Assembly (NCBI RefSeq): GCF_024972775.1
Contig: NZ_CP092282.1
Coordinates: forward strand, 3,217,001 to 3,281,000
Direction of reading: 5' to 3'
From: Dehalobacter sp. DCM
GTDB lineage: Bacteria; Bacillota; Desulfitobacteriia; Desulfitobacteriales; Syntrophobotulaceae
DNA: 64,000 nucleotides
Part shown: positions 16,927-26,815 of the stretch, in pieces
How positions within the stretch are numbered: position 1 is the stretch's first letter
Layout of the letters: every line of letters starts with the position of its first letter
Program-made: the position numbers and the translations under genes
The notes under the pieces: generated by a model
Database searches by the model: none
Told to the model about the DNA's origin: nothing
Seen by the model: only the letters and a program-made list of their open reading frames with translations

Positions 16927-18468
16927 TTAATGTTGAAAATGTCTTCGGCCGGTATGAACGATGATCACCCCTAAACGGTCAGCCGCAGCGATGACTTCCT
17001 GGTCTCGAATGGAACCGCCGGGATGAACAATAGCCTTAATACCATAAGATTGCGCCAGTTCCACGGAGTCCGGGAACGGAAAGTAAGCATCTGAAGCCAT
17101 ATAGGCGCCTTTCGCTTTTTCTCCGGACTGCTCTAAAGCAATCCGGGCAGACCCGACCCGATTCATCTGACCGGCACCGACTCCGATTATCTGACGGTTT
17201 GCCGAGACAGTGATGGCATTGGATTTCACATGTTTGCAGGTCTTCCAGGCAAACTCCAGTTCAGCCAGATCCTCCGGCGTCGGCTTCGCCTCGGTGACGG
17301 TTACCCATTCGGTGACCGGCGTTGTTCCATTGTCTTCATCCTGTACCAGAAAACCGCCGTTGACTGTGCGGATCTTCCAGCCACGTGTTTTGCAGCATTC
17401 TTCCCGACCAACTGCAAAGAGACGGAGATTCACTTTGGCCGAGAGGATTTCCAGAGCTTTCGGACTAAAATCGGGTGCAAGGATGACTTCATAAAATTTC
17501 TCTTTCATAACCATGGCTGTGTTCTCATCGATGACTCTATTCAAGGCGATGATCCCGCCATAAGCAGAAACCGGGTCCGCGGCCAATGCCCTTTCGTACG
17601 CTTCTTGAACAGAGCTTCCCAGCGCGACCCCGCATGGGTTTGTATGCTTAATAATGACACACGCCGTTTGCTCATATTCCGCCGCAATCCGCCAGGCCGC
17701 GTCCATATCCATCCAGTTATTATAGGACAGTTCCTTGCCCTGCAGTTGTTTTCCATAAGCCAAGGTGCCTTTGCCTGCTTCGGGATCGGCATAAAATGCC
17801 GCCTGCTGACTGGGGTTTTCACCGTAGCGCAGATCCTGGACTTTCGCTGCGGATAAACGCAGCTGCTTCGGAAAATAATCCTTCGTGTTAATCTGCCCTT
17901 CCAAATATCCGGCAATCAAACGGTCGTATTCTGCCGTATGGGCAAATGCTTCCGCTGCGAGTTCTTTGCGCATCCCGGATGGGATCGCTCCATTTTCTTT
18001 CAGGCTAGATAGGACTTTGGTATAGTTATCAGGGTTAACGACGATCGTTACTCTGCTATGATTCTTCGCCGCTGAACGAACCATGGTCGGTCCGCCAATA
18101 TCAATATTCTCAATGGCTTCTTCAAAGGTTACCCCTTCCTTAGCGATCGTTTCGCGGAACGGGTAAAGATTGACACACACCAGGTCAATAAAGTCAATGC
18201 CGTTTTCTTCACATTGGCTTCTGTGTTTTTCGCTATCGATGGCCAGAATACCGCCATGGATTTTTGGATGCAGTGTTTTGACCCTGCCATCCAGTATTTC
18301 CGGAAATCCGGTGATCTCCGTCACATATTTAACGGGAATATTGGCTTCTTGCAACGTCTTATATGTACCGCCTGTCGAAATCAGTTCGTACTCCTGTTGA
18401 ACCAGCCCAGCTGCAAATTCAATAATTCCAGTTTTATCCGAAACACTCAATACTGCTTTCTTTTTCAT
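16927..18468 (-). CDS. purH: Bifunctional AICAR transformylase/IMP cyclohydrolase
   Basis: The 513-residue enzyme catalyses the last two steps to IMP. The N-terminal IMP cyclohydrolase half begins A-V-L-S-V-S-D-K-T-G, and the C-terminal transformylase half carries I-K-H-T-N-P-C-G-V-A. The frame is open 32 codons further upstream, but the ATG at 18468 stands at the family's N-terminus behind a perfect GGAGG. The gap of 108 bases to purN is the largest before it in the operon and holds no recognisable terminator. Confidence 0.96.
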   Translation of the reverse strand: MKKKAVLSVSDKTGIIEFAAGLVQQEYELISTGGTYKTLQEANIPVKYVTEITGFPEILDGRVKTLHPKIHGGILAIDSEKHRSQCEENGIDFIDLVCVNLYPFRETIAKEGVTFEEAIENIDIGGPTMVRSAAKNHSRVTIVVNPDNYTKVLSSLKENGAIPSGMRKELAAEAFAHTAEYDRLIAGYLEGQINTKDYFPKQLRLSAAKVQDLRYGENPSQQAAFYADPEAGKGTLAYGKQLQGKELSYNNWMDMDAAWRIAAEYEQTACVIIKHTNPCGVALGSSVQEAYERALAADPVSAYGGIIALNRVIDENTAMVMKEKFYEVILAPDFSPKALEILSAKVNLRLFAVGREECCKTRGWKIRTVNGGFLVQDEDNGTTPVTEWVTVTEAKPTPEDLAELEFAWKTCKHVKSNAITVSANRQIIGVGAGQMNRVGSARIALEQSGEKAKGAYMASDAYFPFPDSVELAQSYGIKAIVHPGGSIRDQEVIAAADRLGVIIVHTGRRHFQH

Positions 18469-18576
18469 GCGATAACCTCCATCCATTTGCCGGTAAACCA
18501 ACCACGATTTACAACAAAACGTATTAACAAAAAGTATTAGGGAAGAGTTTTTCTGTATACACACTTTTTCTTGTTA

Positions 18577-19185
18577 TCAAGAATCTCTTTGGATAATAAC
18601 CCTGCGTCCGTCGCGCTTCACTTTTCCGTTAGCCAATAATCGGATTGCTTCAGGATAGATGATATGTTCCTTCTTCAATATCCTTGCTGAAAGCGTTTCT
18701 TCATCATCCTCATCAAAAACAGGTACTGTTTCCTGCAGAATGATGGGCCCTGAGTCCATCCCCTCGTCGACATAATGCACCGTGCAGCCACTGACCTTAA
18801 CTCCGTAATCCAAAGCCTGTTTCTGGGCATGGAGGCCCGGAAAGGAAGGAAGGAGCGCCGGATGGATATTGACAATCGGGTATTCGGCTGTGCGCACAAA
18901 ACGCGGGCTTAATACGAGCATATAACCGGCCAGAATCAACAATTCCGTGCCGATATCCTCCAACCAGTTTAAAATGTCAGTCTCCTGTTCGCTTTTATCG
19001 TTATAATTATCCCGCGGAAACGCCCTGACCGGAATCCCGGCTTTTTCAGCAATCGTTAATGCCATGGCATCGAGATTATTGGAGCCCACACCGACAAATT
19101 CTACAGGAAGAGTACCCTCCTGCCATTCCGCAATCATGGCCTGCAGATTACTGCCGCGTCCGGATGCGAGTACAGCGACTTTCAT
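18577..19185 (-). CDS. purN: Phosphoribosylglycinamide formyltransferase
   Basis: The 202-residue folate-dependent enzyme formylates GAR. It starts with [11 protein letters not shown] and holds the catalytic [10 protein letters not shown] and the aspartate in V-D-E-G-M-D-S-G-P. Its start overlaps the purM stop as ATGA, with the ribosome binding site (AGGAAG) inside purM, so the two are translationally coupled. Confidence 0.96.
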   Translation of the reverse strand: MKVAVLASGRGSNLQAMIAEWQEGTLPVEFVGVGSNNLDAMALTIAEKAGIPVRAFPRDNYNDKSEQETDILNWLEDIGTELLILAGYMLVLSPRFVRTAEYPIVNIHPALLPSFPGLHAQKQALDYGVKVSGCTVHYVDEGMDSGPIILQETVPVFDEDDEETLSARILKKEHIIYPEAIRLLANGKVKRDGRRVIIQRDS

Positions 19186-20198
19186 CGATAACTCACTTCC
19201 TGTCCGGAAATAACTTTGCCAATCACGATAGGTTCCTCGCCGTTATCCGTTAAGATGGCACGGGCTTGCTCCAAATTTTCCGAATGTAGAATCAGAATAA
19301 ATCCAATTCCCATATTGAATGTCTGCAGCATTTCTCCCTGTTCGATATTCCCTATTCTCTGCATCAGTTGAAATATCGATGGGACAACCCAGCTGGTCGT
19401 ATCGATTTCAACTCCCAGTCCGTCCGGTAACACTCTGGGTATGTTTTCAGTAAGTCCACCGCCGGTAATATGGACCATACCCGGTATTTGCACTTGCTCC
19501 AAAACAGCAAGCACCGATTGCACATAAATCCGGGTGGGTGTGAGCAGTACTTCCCCGAGTGGTTTTTCAAGCTCTGGGAATATGTGATCAAGTGCATATT
19601 CAGAAAACACTTTTCTCACTAATGAAAAGCCGTTGCTGTGCAGTCCGCTGGACTTCAGCCCCAACAAAACATCGCCTTCTCTGATCGCAGACCCATCGAT
19701 AAGCCTGTCCCGATTGACGGCCCCTACGGAGAATCCGGCAATATCATAATCGTCTTCGGCATAAAATCCGGGCATTTCCGCCGTCTCTCCGCCAACAAGC
19801 GCGCACCCGGCCAGACGGCAGCCCTCGGCGACACCGCCAACAATCGATGCGATCCTATCCGGCACCAGTTTACCGACGGCCAAATAATCAAGGAAAAACA
19901 GTGGTTCTGCCCCCTGGACCAGGACATCATTCACACACATGGCAACTGCATCTTGTCCGATCGTATCGTGTTTATCCATCTGGAAAGCCAAGCGCAGCTT
20001 TGTGCCGACGCCGTCTGTTCCGGATACAAGCACCGGATCCGGATACTTTTTCAAATCTAAACTGAACAATCCGCCAAATCCGCCCAAACCACCCAATACA
20101 CCGGGGCGCCAGGTAGCGGCAACCGCGGGTTTTATTTTCTCGACAGCCTGATTTCCAGCCGCAATATCAACACCGGCATCCTTATACGTATAACCCAT
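19182..20198 (-). CDS. purM: Phosphoribosylformylglycinamidine cyclo-ligase
   Basis: The 338-residue AIR synthetase closes the imidazole ring. It shows the family's [12 protein letters not shown]-binding segment, the [10 protein letters not shown] motif and the [10 protein letters not shown] motif. AGGAGGAAG before ATG sets the start. It follows purF by 21 bases and overlaps purN. Confidence 0.96.
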   Translation of the reverse strand: MGYTYKDAGVDIAAGNQAVEKIKPAVAATWRPGVLGGLGGFGGLFSLDLKKYPDPVLVSGTDGVGTKLRLAFQMDKHDTIGQDAVAMCVNDVLVQGAEPLFFLDYLAVGKLVPDRIASIVGGVAEGCRLAGCALVGGETAEMPGFYAEDDYDIAGFSVGAVNRDRLIDGSAIREGDVLLGLKSSGLHSNGFSLVRKVFSEYALDHIFPELEKPLGEVLLTPTRIYVQSVLAVLEQVQIPGMVHITGGGLTENIPRVLPDGLGVEIDTTSWVVPSIFQLMQRIGNIEQGEMLQTFNMGIGFILILHSENLEQARAILTDNGEEPIVIGKVISGQEVSYR

Positions 20199-20219
20199 TC
20201 TACTTCCTCCTACTCTTTC

Positions 20220-21620
20220 TCAGCATTCCATGCCTTCCTTGGAAAAATGCTGAGGAATCGTTGTTGGGTAATCACCATTAAAACACGCTAAACAAACGGA
20301 ATCTCTGCCCAACGCCTTTTTTAACCCTTCCTCCGACAAATAATACAAGGTGTCTGCACCGACAAACTGACGGATCGCGTCAATAGACATCTGATTAGCA
20401 ATCAGTTTTTCTCTCTCCGCTGTATCAATACCGTAATAACAGGAATAGCGCACCGGCGGAGAACTTATCAACAGGTGGACCTCTTTAGCACCGCATCCTC
20501 GCACCATTTCCACCAGTTTTGAGCTGGTCGTTCCCCTGACAATGGAATCATCGATCATGACGACCTTACGTCCCTCTATAACCCGGCGATTGGCATTCAA
20601 TTTGATGCGTACCGCAACCTCCCGCAGCTCCTGTGTCGGCTGAATAAACGTCCGACCGACATAGCGATTTTTTAACAACCCCTCTTCAAAGGGGATTCCC
20701 AAGGTCTGTGCATACCCCAGCGCTGCAGGCGTACCCGAGTCGGGTACCGGAATGACGACATCGGCGTCGACCGGATATTCCCGGGCCAGCTGTACACCCA
20801 TTTGCCGTCTGCTTTCCCATACATTGACGTTATCCAATGTGCTGTCAGGTCGTGCAAAATAAATATACTCGAATGAGCATGGTGCCACCCGCTGCTGCGG
20901 GGTTGCGAAGCGGGAACAAAGTCCGTTTTCATCAATGGTCACGAGTTCACCCGGGGCAACATCACGAACAAACTCTGCTCCGATCGTGTCCAGGGCACAG
21001 CTTTCGGATGCAAAGCAATAGCGCTCGCCCAGACGTCCGATACAGAGAGGCCGTAAACCATGAGGGTCTCTCGCCCCGATAATTTTATCTTCAGCCATAA
21101 TCAGCAGGGCATAGGCCCCCTTAAGATCGATCATCGCCTTAATAATAGCATCTTCCAAGCTATATAAACGATAGCGCGCAATCATATTCAGAATTACTTC
21201 ACTGTCAATGGTCGTCTGAAAAACGGTCCCCTGACTACCGAGTTCCTGCCGGATTTCGACAGCATTCGTTAAGTTGCCGTTATGGGCCAGCGCCATCATT
21301 CCCTTCTGGAAATGAACCACTAACGGCTGGGCGTTGGATAAAAGGCTGGAACCCGTTGTTGAATAACGCACATGACCAATCGCCATCTTCCCCTGAAGCT
21401 CGGTTAAGGTATCCGGGGAGAATACTTCGGTAACCAATCCCATGCCTTTCTCGACTACGATCTTTCTTCCATCGGAAACCGCAATCCCTGCACTTTCCTG
21501 ACCACGATGCTGTAACGCATAGAGTCCATAGTACGTCAAACGGGCGATTTCCTTATCGGGAGCATAAATTCCGAATAGGCCGCACTCTTCCTTTGGCTTA
21601 TCATCCCAGAGCAAATCCAC
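20220..21620 (-). CDS. purF: Amidophosphoribosyltransferase (Fe-S, Bacillus type)
   Basis: The enzyme makes phosphoribosylamine from PRPP and glutamine, the committed step of the pathway. The glutaminase nucleophile is the cysteine in E-E-C-G-L-F-G, preceded by a short propeptide. The PRPP loop V-M-I-D-D-S-I-V-R-G-T-T is present. The C-terminal C-L-A-C pair plus two further cysteines match the oxygen-labile [4Fe-4S] ligands of the B. subtilis enzyme. Two starts compete: TTG at 21626, only three bases after GGGG, and GTG at 21620, nine bases after it; I take the GTG. Confidence 0.95.
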   Translation of the reverse strand: MDLLWDDKPKEECGLFGIYAPDKEIARLTYYGLYALQHRGQESAGIAVSDGRKIVVEKGMGLVTEVFSPDTLTELQGKMAIGHVRYSTTGSSLLSNAQPLVVHFQKGMMALAHNGNLTNAVEIRQELGSQGTVFQTTIDSEVILNMIARYRLYSLEDAIIKAMIDLKGAYALLIMAEDKIIGARDPHGLRPLCIGRLGERYCFASESCALDTIGAEFVRDVAPGELVTIDENGLCSRFATPQQRVAPCSFEYIYFARPDSTLDNVNVWESRRQMGVQLAREYPVDADVVIPVPDSGTPAALGYAQTLGIPFEEGLLKNRYVGRTFIQPTQELREVAVRIKLNANRRVIEGRKVVMIDDSIVRGTTSSKLVEMVRGCGAKEVHLLISSPPVRYSCYYGIDTAEREKLIANQMSIDAIRQFVGADTLYYLSEEGLKKALGRDSVCLACFNGDYPTTIPQHFSKEGMEC

Positions 21621-21692
21621 TGTCAAATACCCCTTTCCCAGCTGCTATCATGATGACCCTGGAAATCCGCGAGGCGCACCCCAAACAACTGA

Positions 21693-22418
21693 TTAGGCTT
21701 GCGCATTTTGGACTGCCTCCTGAATACGGGTATAAACTTCAGCATAAGCTTCCTCAATTTTTCCGAGGTCACGACGGAAACGATCCTTATCCAGCTTTTC
21801 GCCGGTATCTTTATCCCAGAAACGACACGTATCCGGAGATATTTCATCTCCGAGCATAACTTTGCCGTCAATCATGCCAAATTCCAGCTTGTAATCAACA
21901 AGATCGATACCGGCGGCGGCAACAATGTTGGTCATAATGGTATTTACCTTCAGCGCAATTTCCTGCATTGTTTTGATTTGTTCCAGCGTCGCCCAACCCA
22001 TGGCAATGGCGTGGGTTTCGTTGACCATAGGGTCACCCAGGGCATCATCCTTGTAGTAAAGTTCAAAGATCGGGGACGGGAGGATATAGCCCTCTTCTTT
22101 ACCTACTTTTTTGCATAGGCTGCCGGCTACAATATTGCGAACAACAATTTCCAGCGGGATCATTGTCAACCGTTTGACAATTTGCTCCCGATCGCTTAAC
22201 AGTTCGACGAAGTGCGTGTTAACGCCATTCTTCTCCAGATACGTAAACATCATCGCTGACATTTTGTTATTGATGACCCCTTTGTCAACGATGGTGCCCT
22301 TCTTTATCCCGTTAAAGGCCGTGGCGTCATCTTTATACTCTACCCAAAAATAGTTTTTGTCGTTGGTATCATAAATCTTCTTGGCTTTTCCTTCATAAAG
22401 CATTTCCCTTTTTTCCAT
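21693..22418 (-). CDS. purC: Phosphoribosylaminoimidazole-succinocarboxamide synthase
   Basis: The 241-residue SAICAR synthetase adds aspartate to CAIR. It begins with the family motif [10 protein letters not shown] and includes L-V-D-Y-K-L-E-F-G and [18 protein letters not shown] precedes ATG. It sits between purB and purF. The usual purS-purQ-purL genes between purC and purF are missing here and must lie elsewhere if the pathway is complete. Confidence 0.96.
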   Translation of the reverse strand: MEKREMLYEGKAKKIYDTNDKNYFWVEYKDDATAFNGIKKGTIVDKGVINNKMSAMMFTYLEKNGVNTHFVELLSDREQIVKRLTMIPLEIVVRNIVAGSLCKKVGKEEGYILPSPIFELYYKDDALGDPMVNETHAIAMGWATLEQIKTMQEIALKVNTIMTNIVAAAGIDLVDYKLEFGMIDGKVMLGDEISPDTCRFWDKDTGEKLDKDRFRRDLGKIEEAYAEVYTRIQEAVQNAQA

Positions 22419-22478
22419 GGCGGAGCCCTCCTGATATATTATTTAATTACAGCCTTGCTATTTAGTTTTATCCAATGA

Positions 22479-23774
22479 TTAAAGGAGCCCGACTCTTTTG
22501 AAAATATAATCCACATGCTGGGTATGGTATGAATAATCAAACAGGGCATCGACTTCCTCCGTAGTCAACACCTGCATAATTTCCGATTCTCCTAATACCA
22601 AGTTCTTAAAAGGCACTTTCGTATCCCAGGCCTTCATTGCGTTCCTCTGTACCAGTGCATAAGCCTCTTCTCTGCTCATGCCTTTTTCAACAAGAGACAG
22701 CATCACACGCTGCGAAAAGATGAGGCCATAGACTTTCTCAATATTGGTCAGCATTTGATCCGGGAATACCCTTAATCCCTCTAAGGTCTGGATCATTTTG
22801 TGCAGCATATAATCCAGTGCAATCGTACTGTCAGGAAGAATAACCCGTTCAGCTGAAGAATGGGAGATATCCCGTTCATGCCAAAGGGCTACATTTTCAA
22901 AAGCCACTTGGGCATTGCCACGGATCAGGCGTGCCATCCCACAAATACGCTCTGAAACAACCGGGTTTTTTTTGTGCGGCATCGCAGAAGAACCTTTTTG
23001 ACCTTTGCCGAATGGTTCTTCGACTTCATGGACGTCTGTACGCTGCAAATTACGGATCTCCGTCGCAATTTTATCCAACGAAGATGCAATACCGGCAAGC
23101 ACTGCCACGAAATAGGCATGCCTGTCCCTTTGAATAATCTGGGTCGATACCGGGGCCGGTTTCAAGCCCAGGCTCTCACAGACTAACTCCTCAATTTCCG
23201 GCTCGATATTAGCAAAGGTCCCCACTGCGCCGGATATTTTTCCGACCCGGATCCCTTCCTTGGCATCTTCCAGCCGTTCAATCTGTCGGCGCATCTCATC
23301 ATACCAGAGTGCAAACTTTAGGCCAAACGTGATGGGCTCTGCATGAATGCCATGGGAACGGCCCATTTGCAGTGTATCCTTATATTCCAAGGCTTTTTGC
23401 CCTAAGACATCGATTAGTTTTGTCATTTTTTCCAGGAGAATATCCGAAGCTTCAATCAGCTGCAGCGAGAGCGAGGTGTCCAGTACATCGGACGAGGTAA
23501 GCCCAAGATGGATGTACTTCGCTTCGTCGCCAACATTTTCAGCGACATTAGTCAGAAATGCCAGCACGTCATGCTGTGTGGTTTCTTCGATCTCTTTCAC
23601 GCGTTCCCAGGAAAATGCAGCTTTTTGTTTAATTACATCTACTGCTTCCGGCGGGATCTTTCCCTTTTTTGCCCAAGCCTCGCAAGCGGCAATCTCAATT
23701 TTCAACCACAAAGTCAGCCGATAATCATCTCTCCATATTTTCCCCATTGCGGGAAGGGTATACCTTTCTATCAC
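22479..23774 (-). CDS. purB: Adenylosuccinate lyase
   Basis: The 431-residue fumarase-superfamily enzyme acts twice in purine synthesis, on SAICAR and on adenylosuccinate. The signature loop G-S-S-A-M-P-H-K-K-N-P is intact, with its catalytic serine. The start is GTG at 23774 behind AAGGAG at good spacing. It is the second gene of the operon, 49 bases after purE. Confidence 0.96.
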   Translation of the reverse strand: MIERYTLPAMGKIWRDDYRLTLWLKIEIAACEAWAKKGKIPPEAVDVIKQKAAFSWERVKEIEETTQHDVLAFLTNVAENVGDEAKYIHLGLTSSDVLDTSLSLQLIEASDILLEKMTKLIDVLGQKALEYKDTLQMGRSHGIHAEPITFGLKFALWYDEMRRQIERLEDAKEGIRVGKISGAVGTFANIEPEIEELVCESLGLKPAPVSTQIIQRDRHAYFVAVLAGIASSLDKIATEIRNLQRTDVHEVEEPFGKGQKGSSAMPHKKNPVVSERICGMARLIRGNAQVAFENVALWHERDISHSSAERVILPDSTIALDYMLHKMIQTLEGLRVFPDQMLTNIEKVYGLIFSQRVMLSLVEKGMSREEAYALVQRNAMKAWDTKVPFKNLVLGESEIMQVLTTEEVDALFDYSYHTQHVDYIFKRVGLL

Positions 23775-23823
23775 GAAAATTCTCCTTTATCACGTTTATA
23801 AATGATGCAGCGTATATGTTTTG

Positions 23824-24324
23824 TCACTTAGCGGCTTTCAATTTATCCTGAAGTGCATTATCTTTTGCTTCAACATCAGCTGCCATCTTTTGGCGGTATT
23901 TAAGTAATTCTTCCTGTAAGCGTGCATCGGCCATCGCTAGCATTTCTACAGCTAAAAGCGCTGCATTCCGAGCACTGTTGATTCCGACCGTTGCTACAGG
24001 GATTCCCGGAGGCATTTGAACAATGGCATAAAGCGCATCAATACCATCCAAAGCGCCGCTCTTAATCGGGACGCCAATAACCGGAACGACACATGCGCCG
24101 GCAATTACGCCGGGAAGATGAGCGGCCATGCCGGCTCCTGCAATGATTACTTTGCCGCCCTGCTGTACAAAACCCTCAACCCAATCGACAGTCCGTTTTA
24201 ATGTACGATGCGCCGAAGAAATTTTCATTTCATAGGAAATTGAGAATTGATCCATTATTTTGGCAGCATCCTCCATGATCGTCAAATCAGAATCGCTGCC
24301 CATAACAATTCCTACAGAAACCAT
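23824..24324 (-). CDS. purE: N5-CAIR mutase / AIR carboxylase PurE
   Basis: The 166-residue protein opens with G-I-V-M-G-S-D-S-D-L, the substrate-binding loop, and contains the conserved S-A-H-R-T segment and the G-A-G-M-A-A-H-L-P-G-V turn. It converts N5-CAIR (or AIR plus CO2) to CAIR. No purK follows, unlike in Bacillus, so either purK is elsewhere or PurE works without it. It heads the operon behind a consensus promoter and PurBox pair. Confidence 0.95.
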   Translation of the reverse strand: MVSVGIVMGSDSDLTIMEDAAKIMDQFSISYEMKISSAHRTLKRTVDWVEGFVQQGGKVIIAGAGMAAHLPGVIAGACVVPVIGVPIKSGALDGIDALYAIVQMPPGIPVATVGINSARNAALLAVEMLAMADARLQEELLKYRQKMAADVEAKDNALQDKLKAAK

Positions 24325-24364
24325 TCAAAAAATTCCCCCTAGTTCAGTATTTTCCTCACTATCT

Positions 24365-24393
24365 ATTTTAACTGACAACGCATAGACGGTCAA
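24365..24393 (-). promoter_or_regulatory. Sigma-A promoter of the purE operon
   Basis: On the minus strand TTGACC (24393-24388), an exact 17-base spacer and TAAAAT (24370-24365) form a good promoter. Initiation is expected near 24358, giving a leader of only about 35 bases. There is therefore no room for a purine riboswitch. Confidence 0.8.
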
Positions 24394-24401
24394 TTAAAAT
24401 T

Positions 24402-24437
24402 CCGAACAATATTATATATTTTTAATATAATGTTCGG
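24402..24437. promoter_or_regulatory. Inverted pair of PurR-type PurBoxes
   Basis: CCGAACAAT (24402-24410) and, on the other strand, CCGAACATT (24437-24429) face each other across an 18-base A/T-rich spacer, just upstream of the -35 hexamer. This matches the known Gram-positive PurR target: two inverted CCGAACWWT boxes ahead of the pur promoter. A PRPP-responsive PurR repressor is inferred; its gene is not in the window. Confidence 0.75.
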
Positions 24438-24546
24438 ATAATGGACATCTCATCTGCATAGCCTTTATTATCGTATAGTGATCCATCACAGAATGAACAC
24501 TAGTTCAAACCAATCATTGGCTGCATTGCCTTCAACAACATAAGAA

Positions 24547-24587
24547 GGCGGTGTCGCAAAACTACCTTATTGGTTTGCGACACCGCC
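24547..24587 (-). terminator. Terminator hairpin after the sigma-54 activator gene
   Basis: GGCGGTGTCGCAAA and its exact complement form a 14-bp stem with a 13-base loop, 33 bases past the activator stop. The following minus-strand bases TTCTTATGTTG are only moderately T-rich. It separates the activator gene from the purE promoter. Confidence 0.7.
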
Positions 24588-24619
24588 CAGATCAATATCA
24601 ATTTGTTTGTTTTTTTAGG

Positions 24620-26701
24620 TCAACAATTTTTTATTCTCACCGGTGCATCAATGTTATATTCTTTGATTTTACGATACATCGTCGTCTTACTGAAACCTAA
24701 TATCTTTGCGGCTTCACTTACATTATTTTTTGTTTGCTGCAACGCCTTGATTATTGCGATCTTTTCCATCTCTCTTATCGATAGATTCGCATCGGCCTTA
24801 ACTTGACCACCCGGTATTTTGTTTTCATCCATACTATGTTCCGAATGATAAAAACCTTTTATTTCAGTAGGGAGATCATCGATTTGAATAATTCCTTCCT
24901 GAGCCATGTTGACGGCGTAAAACATGGCGTTTTCCAACTGTCGGACATTGCCTGGCCAATGGTAACGGATGAGCACATTGCTTGCATTTTCGCCTAAATA
25001 CGGCACTTCGATTTGCAGTTTCTCAGCCGTTACGTTAATAAAGTTTTTTGCTAACCGAATGATATCCGGTCCGCGTTCCCGCAAAGGCGGTATCGATGCT
25101 TTGAATACAGCTAACCGGTAATATAAGTCCTCTCGGAATTCATTATTCGACACCATTTCAAGTAAATCCTTATTTGTTGCCGCAACGAGGTTAAAATCAA
25201 TAGGGATGTATTTACTGCCACCAATACGCATGATCTTTCTTTCTTCAAGTACGCGCAACAGAACAGGCTGCAATTCCGCGGGCATATCGCCGATTTCATC
25301 CAAAAATAGCGTTCCGCCGTTCGCCAATTCGATTTTGCCTAATCTTCCGCTGCGCTCAGCACCAGTAAATGCGCCTCCTTCATAACCAAAGAGTTCGCTT
25401 TCAATGAGGTTAGACGGTATCGCTGCACAGTTTACTGCGATAAAAGGTCCTTCCGGCCGCTTTTCATTGTGAATGGCTTGAGCGAAAAGTTCTTTGCCCG
25501 TACCGCTTTCCCCTTCCAGCAGTATGTTGGTATTGATTTGCGCAAATTTTTTAGTCATTTCAATCGTGCGAATCATAAGCGGCGAGGTGGCGATAATATC
25601 ATTAAAGGTAAAGCGCGTTTCCTCATTCTTATATTGGTTAATCACCTTTTTCGGTTTATTGCTTTTCACAATATTGATCACGCATCCGATAATCAGTCCG
25701 TCTTTATTTTTAACGGGTTGTACGGATCGTAATTCTAATTTCAAATTACCGGTTTTTAGGATATAGATTTGAGCATCAAGTACGGGCTTCCCTGTCTCCA
25801 AAACAGCGTTGATCGCTGGCTGATAACCTAATACATCCTCAATTTTACTTCCCTGCAACTCGCTATCGTTAAATGAAAAGTAGTTCAGAGCCAGCTTATT
25901 GGCCTTAGTGATATAGCCATTCTTATTAATAGTGATAACGCCTTCCTGGTATGACTCCAATGTTGCATAGAAAAACTCGTCATTTCCCGCTGCCCGCAAT
26001 TCATTTTGGATAGCCCAGGCCATACTGACTGCAAAGCCCAAGGTATGCTCATTTTGATTATAGAAATCGGCGCTGGCGATACTGAGTGTTCCAAGAAGAT
26101 TATGATTGGGATCAAAAATTGGCGCTGACGATACCGTTGTATAGTTAAATGACTCACAGTAATGTTCAGGTCCGCAGATTTGAATGGGGCTTTCCAGCAA
26201 AAGACACAGGCTATGAGAACATGTCCCCACCGTCTTTTCGGTCCAGATTGCCCCCGGCCGCATATAGTTTTCCTCATTGATACGATTGTTTTTACCTTCT
26301 AATACTCTTAATATAATCCCTTTCGCATCGGTCAGAACAATAATGCAGTCAATGTTATACAGCATGTTCTTAAGCTGTCGGATATAGGAATCTGCGATTC
26401 GAATCAGCAAATCATTTTCTTTTAATAACGCTTTAAAATCGTGAGAGTTTAAAGTAGGCGCTTTATGAATTTTAAATAAATCCAAGCCGTCGCGATAGGA
26501 TCTTAACCAGGAATCCACGATTTCCGGTCGTACAAGGTCAACCTCAGCAGGACTGATTTTGCCGCTTAAAACATCATACTTTTGCTGTTTGATTTTTTCT
26601 ATAACAATAATATCATTTGAATCTTTAAGAAGTGCCGGGGTGTTACCATTTTGTCTATTTTTGATGATTGGACTCAGCAGTTGCTCTATGGGCATGTCCA
26701 T
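24620..26701 (-). CDS. Sigma-54-dependent transcriptional activator (AcoR-like, GAF-PAS-AAA+-Fis)
   Basis: The 693-residue protein has an AcoR-type N-terminal region with a GAF-like domain (about 100-230) and a PAS domain (about 245-345). The sigma-54 interaction AAA+ core follows, with Walker A G-E-S-G-T-G-K-E (397-404), G-A-F-T-G-A (443-448) and D-E-I-G-D (468-472). A Fis-type helix-turn-helix (about 650-690) ends it. It should bind upstream of -24/-12 promoters and open them when the sensor domains detect a small molecule. Three such promoters lie within 10 kb (31540-31557, 31954-31970, 35057-35074), which makes it the probable regulator of the metabolic island. AAAGGGGTG before ATG supports the start. 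Confidence 0.93.
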   Translation of the reverse strand: MDMPIEQLLSPIIKNRQNGNTPALLKDSNDIIVIEKIKQQKYDVLSGKISPAEVDLVRPEIVDSWLRSYRDGLDLFKIHKAPTLNSHDFKALLKENDLLIRIADSYIRQLKNMLYNIDCIIVLTDAKGIILRVLEGKNNRINEENYMRPGAIWTEKTVGTCSHSLCLLLESPIQICGPEHYCESFNYTTVSSAPIFDPNHNLLGTLSIASADFYNQNEHTLGFAVSMAWAIQNELRAAGNDEFFYATLESYQEGVITINKNGYITKANKLALNYFSFNDSELQGSKIEDVLGYQPAINAVLETGKPVLDAQIYILKTGNLKLELRSVQPVKNKDGLIIGCVINIVKSNKPKKVINQYKNEETRFTFNDIIATSPLMIRTIEMTKKFAQINTNILLEGESGTGKELFAQAIHNEKRPEGPFIAVNCAAIPSNLIESELFGYEGGAFTGAERSGRLGKIELANGGTLFLDEIGDMPAELQPVLLRVLEERKIMRIGGSKYIPIDFNLVAATNKDLLEMVSNNEFREDLYYRLAVFKASIPPLRERGPDIIRLAKNFINVTAEKLQIEVPYLGENASNVLIRYHWPGNVRQLENAMFYAVNMAQEGIIQIDDLPTEIKGFYHSEHSMDENKIPGGQVKADANLSIREMEKIAIIKALQQTKNNVSEAAKILGFSKTTMYRKIKEYNIDAPVRIKNC

Positions 26702-26815
26702 GGTTATTCACCCCTTTACACTTAATTGACTACTACATGAAATCATTATAATCCATTTGCATTAGAAAAAGAATACGTTTTCCATTCACAAAGAACGATC
26801 AACTGGTTAATTATT

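Noticed and set aside
24325-24437. Purine riboswitch upstream of purE
   Set aside because: The promoter leaves only about 35 bases of leader and no aptamer-like pairing is visible; inverted PurBoxes explain the control instead.
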